Source: an uncultured Spirochaetia bacterium
GTDB lineage: Bacteria; Spirochaetota; UBA4802; JAGODF01
Assembly (NCBI GenBank): GCA_937967705.1
Contig: CALCJG010000429.1
Span: 1 to 5,542, forward strand
Direction: 5' to 3'
DNA length: 5,542 nucleotides
Notes under the pieces: generated by a model
Told to the model about the DNA's origin: nothing
Databases searched by the model: none
Seen by the model: the letters and a program-made list of their open reading frames with translations, nothing else
Shown here: piece by piece, positions 1 to 4,043 of the stretch
How positions within the stretch are numbered: the first letter of the stretch is position 1
Layout of the letters: each line of letters starts with the position of its first letter
Position numbers and translations under genes: made by a program

Positions 1-831
1 GGCGTATCTCCCCTCCATCATGATCCTCATGTAATTGACAAACTGGTATTCGTCGCCGGTAAGGGCGTCGGGTCCTCCCAGCTTGAGCTTTTTGAGGATA
101 TTGACCTTGTATTCCAGGCTGTTGTGATCGCTGGTGCTGGTCTTTTCCTGAAGGGCGCTGCTGTGTTCTTCTAGGTTCTTTTTAATCCTGGACTGGATGA
201 TTTTTGCCTTAAAGGAAAGAGCCCTTTTCCTGAATACTAGAAAATAGATGATGCCGAAGAGCAGTCCTCCCAGGTGACCTACATGGGAGATCTGGCTGCT
301 TGATGAGGAAAGCTCCATGATCAATTCGAGAATGCCGTAGAGGATGACCAGGTGTTTGGCTTTGATGGGAAGAATGAAGAAAAGCAGCAGCTCAACGTTG
401 GGATACAGGATTCCGAAAGCCAGGAGAAGACCGAAAACGGCACCTGATGCGCCCAGTGTGGGACTGACGTATCCGGGGCCCCGAGCAATGAGATTGATGA
501 GGAATATTGAAATTCCCGCGCCGATTCCTGTAAAGAAATAATACAGGAGAAAACGACGGCTCCCCCATTCCTGTTCGATGGGGATACCGAAGATAAGAAG
601 GGCGTACATGTTGAAAAAGATATGCCATAGATTTCCATGAAGAAACATATAGGTAAAGATCTGCCATACGTAAAGCCGGTGGACGACAAAGGCCGGTGTG
701 AGGGCAAAATACTCAAGGATGGTGGCATAGAGGTTGTCCGCAAAAAGGGCCTGAAAGGCAAAAATGCCCACATTTACGAAAATCAATTTAAAGACGACTC
801 CCTGAGAGGGTCTGATGGGTGTACCGTTCAT
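1..831 (-). CDS. Rhomboid family intramembrane serine protease (3' end beyond the left edge)
   Basis: The 277 visible residues form a polytopic inner-membrane protease of the rhomboid family, which cleaves transmembrane substrates inside the bilayer. Seen directly: an N-terminal hydrophobic helix (about 13-31); the conserved WQIFTYMFLHG segment (56-66); the HxxxN oxyanion-type motif H70-N74; the nucleophile S129 in GASGAVFG; and the catalytic His H186 in SHVGHLGGLLFG. About six hydrophobic segments end near residue 200. A charged cytoplasmic tail follows. Its part around 239-270 (NILKKLKLGGPDALTGDEY) resembles the short helical C-terminal domain that other bacterial rhomboids carry. The ATG is supported by AGGA six nucleotides upstream. 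The gene starts 25 nt after the YkgJ-family gene on the same strand, so co-transcription is likely. The stop lies outside the window. The catalytic dyad is intact, so it is probably active; its substrate cannot be inferred. Confidence 0.93.
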   Translation of the reverse strand, partial: MNGTPIRPSQGVVFKLIFVNVGIFAFQALFADNLYATILEYFALTPAFVVHRLYVWQIFTYMFLHGNLWHIFFNMYALLIFGIPIEQEWGSRRFLLYYFFTGIGAGISIFLINLIARGPGYVSPTLGASGAVFGLLLAFGILYPNVELLLFFILPIKAKHLVILYGILELIMELSSSSSQISHVGHLGGLLFGIIYFLVFRKRALSFKAKIIQSRIKKNLEEHSSALQEKTSTSDHNSLEYKVNILKKLKLGGPDALTGDEYQFVNYMRIMMEGRYA

Positions 832-856
832 GGGTGTTCCTGATTTGAAGTATATT

Positions 857-1198
857 TCACTTTGGCCTGCATATCCTGTGAAGCGGACATATATCCGAAG
901 ACCCTGGTTCAAAATTTCTGCATACCAGAGGCCTCGTTTCATAAATGGAACAGGTGTAATGGCTGTCTTCCCAGGTCAAAAAGTGACATCCGTAGATATA
1001 TCTCCCTGTTATTGAGGAGACGAGATGGTCACCTGCCCAGACAGGGCTTTCGTTTTCGATGACATGGAGGATATCCTCTCTTCCCTCACGCTTCCATCGT
1101 TCACGATCCTCGCTGGTTACCTCGGAAACGAAGGCGGACATGTCCGCCAGGCAGCACTTACCGCATCTGATGCATCGTATTTCTTGATGATCCCTCAT
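857..1198 (-). CDS. YkgJ-family cysteine-cluster protein (putative Zn/Fe-chelating, CxxCxxCC)
   Basis: This complete 113-residue cytoplasmic protein belongs to the YkgJ/UPF0153 family, thought to bind zinc or iron through clustered cysteines; its biochemical role is unknown. Seen directly: the N-terminal CIRCGKCC at 9-16 (C9, C12, C15, C16), C71 in GCHFL, and the signature CSIYETRPLVCRNFEPGS at 83-100 with C83 and C93. Two further cysteines, C104 and C110, lie near the C-terminus. All the usual motif blocks are present and the length is normal for small family members. There is no signal peptide or membrane segment. The ATG gives the CxxCxxCC at the expected distance from the N-terminus, with only a weak AAGG upstream. 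The gene is first in a likely operon with the rhomboid gene and diverges from dsbD. Family assignment is firm; function and metal are not. Confidence 0.9.
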   Translation of the reverse strand: MRDHQEIRCIRCGKCCLADMSAFVSEVTSEDRERWKREGREDILHVIENESPVWAGDHLVSSITGRYIYGCHFLTWEDSHYTCSIYETRPLVCRNFEPGSSDICPLHRICRPK

Positions 1199-1270
1199 GC
1201 GAGGCCTTTGAAATGCATAATGGTAAGAAGGGGAAAAAAAGAAAAGGACTTTTTACCGTTTTAAAAAATA

Positions 1271-1300
1271 TTGACATATCCGCTCGGTAGAGGATATTAA
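1271..1300 (+). promoter_or_regulatory. Sigma70-type promoter upstream of dsbD
   Basis: A perfect -35 hexamer TTGACA (1271-1276) is followed after 18 nt by TATTAA (1295-1300), which matches the TATAAT consensus at four positions. A register with 17 nt and ATATTA is also possible. Transcription would begin near 1307 and give a 5' leader of about 50 nt. This is the clearest promoter in the window and it points at dsbD. No equally good promoter was found on the opposite strand for the YkgJ/rhomboid pair. Confidence 0.6.
1276..1297. promoter_or_regulatory. Inverted repeat in the dsbD promoter spacer (possible operator)
   Basis: ATATCC (1276-1281) and GGATAT (1292-1297) form perfect 6-nt inverted arms separated by 10 nt. 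The repeat sits between the -35 and -10 hexamers and overlaps the -10, which is a position used by repressors or MerR-type regulators. No specific regulator family can be named. Six-nucleotide arms can also arise by chance. Confidence 0.25.
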
Positions 1301-1344
1301 AGGTGTAGTCTGAAAAAATAAAGGGACAAAGGGAAAGTGCGGAT

Positions 1345-1350
1345 GAGGTG
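1345..1350 (+). promoter_or_regulatory. Ribosome binding site deciding the dsbD start
   Basis: GAGGTG lies 7 nt before the ATG at 1358 and is the strongest Shine-Dalgarno match near the start. Two in-frame alternatives lie upstream: GTG at 1337, with GGG only 3 nt away, and ATG at 1343, with GGG 9 nt away. The site favours the 1358 start, which also gives a normal signal sequence. Confidence 0.45.
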
Positions 1351-1357
1351 TGATGTG

Positions 1358-3265
1358 ATGAAGCGGATAAAGAGGGAAAAGTTTAGGAGAATGGCCTTCC
1401 TCCTGCTGTTCCCTGTCCTTCTTTATGGAGGGATGCGCTGCTCTGAAGACAGGATAACAGATCTGTCCGTGAAACCCAGTCCGTCTGTAACAGAGGTAAC
1501 CGCAGGAGGATCGGGTTACGTGACCCTGCGGATGCTGATCCCTTTGGGGCATCATATCTACGGGAATCCCCTGGGGCCCGGCGTTGGCAAACCAACCCTT
1601 GTGAGTGTAAAGGCCCCTGATGCTCTGCGATTCGAACCTGCCCGATTCCTTCCTGCCAAAAGGTACACTCCTCCGGGATTGAAAGACTATGTCTGGATTT
1701 ATGAGGGAGGGACGAACCTCTTTCTTCCCTTCCAGGCGCTGAAGGCGGCAGTGCCGGGGGACTATACGGTACTGGTTCAGGTAGAAACGTTGTTATGCAG
1801 CGAAAAGGCCTGTATTCCCAGGGATTTCCAGCTGGAGCATAAAATAAAAGTGCTGCCCGCTGGAACGAAGCAGAGCTTTGCGGATAATGAGTCTGTTTCA
1901 GAGTTCCTCAGGTCCCGTCCCCCCGGATTTCTCGGAGCTGCTCTCAATGAGGATTCCCGAAAAACTGTTAGCGAGGGCAGGCAGGGATGGGAGTTCAAGC
2001 CACAGTGTATAGCCTCCAATAACATCTCCGGAATCCTTCAGGCTGTTTTTTTCGGAATTCTGGCCGGGCTGATTCTCAACTTCATGCCCTGTGTTCTCCC
2101 GGTTGTCAGCCTGAAGATTGTAGGGTTCATCCGAAACGCCGGGGAGGATAAGAAGGTTGTTCTCAGGACCTCCCTGCTCTTTACCTTGGGTATCCTGACA
2201 ATATTCATCGTCCTGGCTGCTTTGGCGGCCTTTCTGGGTTACAAATGGGGAGAGCTTTTTCAGAAGAGATGGTTCCTTATCGCCATGATCGGTGTCGTCT
2301 TTGCCATGTCCCTTTCCCTGTTCGGGGTTTTTTCCATCAACATACCTTCCTTTATTGGGAGGATGGCCGGGCAGAGATCCAATCTCTATCTCGATGCCTA
2401 TGTAAAGGGGCTTCTGGCAACCCTTCTCGCGACTCCCTGTAGCGGGCCTTTCCTCGGGGGAACTCTGGCCTGGTCACTGCTTCAGCCCCCCCTGGTGATA
2501 TTCCTGATATTCTTTAGTGTGGGGCTGGGGATGTCCCTCCCCTATCTGATCATAGCCTTGAGGCCGGGACTGATCAGGTTCATCCCCAAACCGGGAGGCT
2601 GGACCATAACCCTGGAACAGATAATGGGTTTCCTCCTGGTGGGTACGGCGGTGTACCTGATAGGAATACTGGAAAGAGATTACGTTGTCCCAACCCTCTG
2701 GTTCCTGCTGTTTCTGGGGCTTGGGTTATGGCAGTACGGGAGATACGGTGCGCCGACAGAACCGCCCGGAAGAAGAGCGCTATCCGCCCTGATGCTGGTA
2801 ATCCTCCTTGCCGGCGGTTCATGGGTATCCTATTCTCTTCTTTTCAGGAAAAGTGATGCGGCAGTAAACAGAGAGTCGAAAAACTTTTCCCTGGCGGAAT
2901 TGGAGAAGGTTTCCCGTCAGGGAGGGATCTCCGCAGTAAAATTTACAGCGGACTGGTGTCCTAACTGTAAACTTGTGGAGAACACCTCCCTGTACACCGG
3001 GGCGGTTCAGAAAAGAATGAGGGATATGGGTGCGACTCTGTTCGAAGCGGATATGACCCGTAATAACCCAGATGCGGAATGGCTTCTGAAGAGGCTTGGA
3101 AGTCGATCCATCCCCTTTCTGGTGCTTTTTCCTCCCGGTAAGGACTTCTTCCGCCCCTATTGTCTGCGGGACATCTATACCGAGGAGGATGTGCTGGAAG
3201 CCCTGAAACGGGTCATGGGGGAGAACCCTGAGGTCAAGGCGGAAGATATCAAATTCCAACCCTGA
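1358..3265 (+). CDS. dsbD: Thiol:disulfide interchange protein DsbD (cytochrome c biogenesis transmembrane reductase)
   Basis: DsbD carries electrons from cytoplasmic thioredoxin across the inner membrane to periplasmic disulfide isomerases and apocytochrome c reduction partners. From the ATG at 1358 it is 635 residues; in-frame starts at 1337 (GTG) or 1343 add seven or five. Seen in order: a basic n-region and hydrophobic signal (about 1-27); a periplasmic alpha domain (about 30-170) with C147 and C152 in CSEKAC; a roughly eight-helix DsbD/CcdA membrane domain (about 226-495) with C245 in NFMPCVLP and C361 in ATPCSGPF; and a C-terminal thioredoxin-like domain (about 510-622) with the active site WCPNC (C534, C537) and the cis-Pro in SIPFLV. 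All three cysteine pairs of the relay are present, so it should be functional. It is somewhat longer than E. coli DsbD. It has its own promoter and diverges from the YkgJ/rhomboid unit. Confidence 0.95.
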   Translation: MKRIKREKFRRMAFLLLFPVLLYGGMRCSEDRITDLSVKPSPSVTEVTAGGSGYVTLRMLIPLGHHIYGNPLGPGVGKPTLVSVKAPDALRFEPARFLPAKRYTPPGLKDYVWIYEGGTNLFLPFQALKAAVPGDYTVLVQVETLLCSEKACIPRDFQLEHKIKVLPAGTKQSFADNESVSEFLRSRPPGFLGAALNEDSRKTVSEGRQGWEFKPQCIASNNISGILQAVFFGILAGLILNFMPCVLPVVSLKIVGFIRNAGEDKKVVLRTSLLFTLGILTIFIVLAALAAFLGYKWGELFQKRWFLIAMIGVVFAMSLSLFGVFSINIPSFIGRMAGQRSNLYLDAYVKGLLATLLATPCSGPFLGGTLAWSLLQPPLVIFLIFFSVGLGMSLPYLIIALRPGLIRFIPKPGGWTITLEQIMGFLLVGTAVYLIGILERDYVVPTLWFLLFLGLGLWQYGRYGAPTEPPGRRALSALMLVILLAGGSWVSYSLLFRKSDAAVNRESKNFSLAELEKVSRQGGISAVKFTADWCPNCKLVENTSLYTGAVQKRMRDMGATLFEADMTRNNPDAEWLLKRLGSRSIPFLVLFPPGKDFFRPYCLRDIYTEEDVLEALKRVMGENPEVKAEDIKFQP

Positions 3266-3287
3266 TGTCCGGACAGGCAATTTTTGT

Positions 3288-3349
3288 TTGACTTTATTGA
3301 TTTACAAATGTATGGAAAGCATTAAGCGTCTTTGAGAAAGGGACATAAT
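3288..3349 (+). promoter_or_regulatory. Candidate promoter(s) for the RsbRD-N-like gene
   Basis: Two imperfect sigma70-like arrangements lie in the 123-nt gap. The first is TTGACT (3288-3293), 17 nt, then TATGGA (3311-3316), with a good -35 and a weak -10. The second is TTAAGC (3322-3327), 16 nt, then CATAAT (3344-3349), with a weak -35 and a good -10. Either would give a short leader. Readthrough from dsbD is equally possible because no convincing terminator separates the genes. Confidence 0.3.
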
Positions 3350-3388
3350 CGATTTTTGCAGGATTAATGTAACAATCGGGGTGAGGAT

Positions 3389-3847
3389 ATGATAAGAGGC
3401 ATCAATATTTTAGAAAACCGCTTTGTTGAATTAATCGAGGAGAATCATCAGAAGATCACGGAAATGTATATGAACGATCTTCTGAAAAATCCGGATACCA
3501 TAGCCTATCGGAAACTGGACAGGCAGGATATCTATGAGGCAGGAAACCGAATCTACCGGGAGCTGTCAAAATGGATAGTAAAGAAATATTCCAAAGATGA
3601 GATATCCAAGCATTACCTGAAGCTCGGTCGAGAGAGATTTACTCAGGGCATCCCCTTTTCCCAGGCTGTAAAGACGCTGGTACTGCAGAAGCGCCATCTC
3701 TGGCTTTTTGTTATGGATAAACTTCACTATGATGCCTCTGTCTACAAGGAGGCCCTGGATCTCAACAACAGAGTGGTTCTCTATTTTGACAGGGCCACCT
3801 TCTACATTCTTCAGGGCTATGAAGACATGATATATAAAAAGTGGTGA
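3389..3847 (+). CDS. Stand-alone RsbRD-N-like sensor domain protein
   Basis: This 152-residue protein is soluble and probably all-helical, with no signal peptide or membrane segment. Its layout resembles the RsbRD N-terminal domain (the sensory globin-like or helical part of RsbR/RsbT co-antagonists and some histidine kinases). It has an N-terminal helix with ENRFVELIEENHQKITEMY (10-28), a central YLKLGRERFTQGIPFSQAV (76-94) followed by a hydrophobic LQKRHLWLFVM helix (99-109), and a C-terminal helix with NNRVVLYFDRATFYILQGYE (126-145). No kinase, STAS or output domain follows, so it would have to act by partner binding; this is inference. The ATG follows GGGGTGAGGA, where GGGGTG is 5 nt from the start. 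Its neighbours, dsbD and the discoidin-repeat gene, give no clear functional clue. It looks complete; the family call is moderately sure. Confidence 0.72.
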   Translation: MIRGINILENRFVELIEENHQKITEMYMNDLLKNPDTIAYRKLDRQDIYEAGNRIYRELSKWIVKKYSKDEISKHYLKLGRERFTQGIPFSQAVKTLVLQKRHLWLFVMDKLHYDASVYKEALDLNNRVVLYFDRATFYILQGYEDMIYKKW

Positions 3848-3877
3848 TAATCCGTATCGGCGGTATTCGTCGGATTA
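3848..3877 (+). terminator. Hairpin immediately after the RsbRD-N-like stop codon
   Basis: TAATCCG (3848-3854) and CGGATTA (3871-3877) form a perfect 7-nt inverted repeat around a 16-nt loop, starting directly after the TGA. No run of T follows, so it is not a classical intrinsic terminator. It could be a weak terminator or an mRNA-stabilising 3' stem. Confidence 0.3.
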
Positions 3878-3883
3878 AATAGA

Positions 3884-3988
3884 CCATCTGGCCGTCCACT
3901 CATCATTCCTGTTCTGGATCTCTCCTGCAAGGGAGTGTTGCACAGCCCCGTTGCAGCCTTGTGACGGCAGAGCAGCCTGATCAGATGG
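3884..3988 (+). other. Nested inverted-repeat region upstream of the discoidin-repeat gene (possible structured leader RNA)
   Basis: The 196-nt non-coding gap 3848-4043 contains nested complementary segments. CCATCTG (3884-3890) pairs with CAGATGG (3982-3988), GCCGTC (3891-3896) with GACGGC (3963-3968), and CTGCAA plus GGG (3925-3933) with CCC plus TTGCAG (3947-3956), leaving a 12 to 13-nt apical loop. The two outer helices are contiguous on the 5' side, with a 13-nt insertion on the 3' side. This would form a three-stem RNA ending 55 nt before the start codon. It matches no riboswitch class I recognise. The strand is assumed from the downstream gene. No clear promoter was found in the gap. 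Confidence 0.35.
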
Positions 3989-4004
3989 GGCATCAGAAAT
4001 CAGA
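3980..4004 (+). repeat. Three short ATCAGA direct repeats
   Basis: ATCAGA occurs at 3980-3985, 3992-3997 and 3999-4004, just downstream of the inverted-repeat region and 40 nt before the next start codon. The spacings (12 and 7 nt) are irregular. They might be a protein-binding cluster or simply purine-rich low-complexity sequence. Confidence 0.25.
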
Positions 4005-4031
4005 GAAAAGGATGAGGGACAGCAAACAACC

Positions 4032-4037
4032 GGGAGA
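4032..4037 (+). promoter_or_regulatory. Ribosome binding site of the discoidin-repeat gene
   Basis: GGGAGA ends 6 nt before the ATG at 4044 and fixes the start. The reading frame is open back to a TGA at 3978-3980, but that stretch has no ATG, GTG or TTG, so no alternative upstream start exists. Confidence 0.55.
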
Positions 4038-4043
4038 ATAGGT

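Noticed and set aside
321..773. Minus-strand 150-residue open frame rich in Ser and Pro inside the rhomboid gene
   Set aside because: It is an alternative frame of the rhomboid coding sequence, whose own frame shows all catalytic motifs; the composition is typical of a shadow frame.
1253..1555. Minus-strand open frame across the dsbD promoter and start
   Set aside because: It overlaps the dsbD 5' end and the promoter, has no recognisable domain, and has atypical composition.
2819..3280. Minus-strand 153-residue open frame opposite the DsbD thioredoxin domain
   Set aside because: It is the antisense of a clearly coding, conserved domain; no family features of its own.
3261..3290. Possible intrinsic terminator after dsbD (TGTCCGGACA palindrome followed by a T-rich stretch)
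   Set aside because: The palindrome has no loop, the best alternative stem is only 4 bp, and the T-rich stretch is interrupted; too weak to call.
1320..3345. Shared AAAGGGACA upstream of dsbD (1320-1328) and of the RsbRD-N-like gene (3337-3345)
   Set aside because: Nine shared bases at different distances from the starts (38 and 52 nt) are not enough to claim a common regulatory element.
3938..3955. Sigma54-like TTGCAC ... TTGCA elements
   Set aside because: The distance between element starts is 13 nt rather than the required 11, and the -24 GG is not present.
3884..3988. Integron attC-like site
   Set aside because: The folded region lacks the conserved core triplets GTT and AAC in the right positions, and no integrase or cassette structure is visible.
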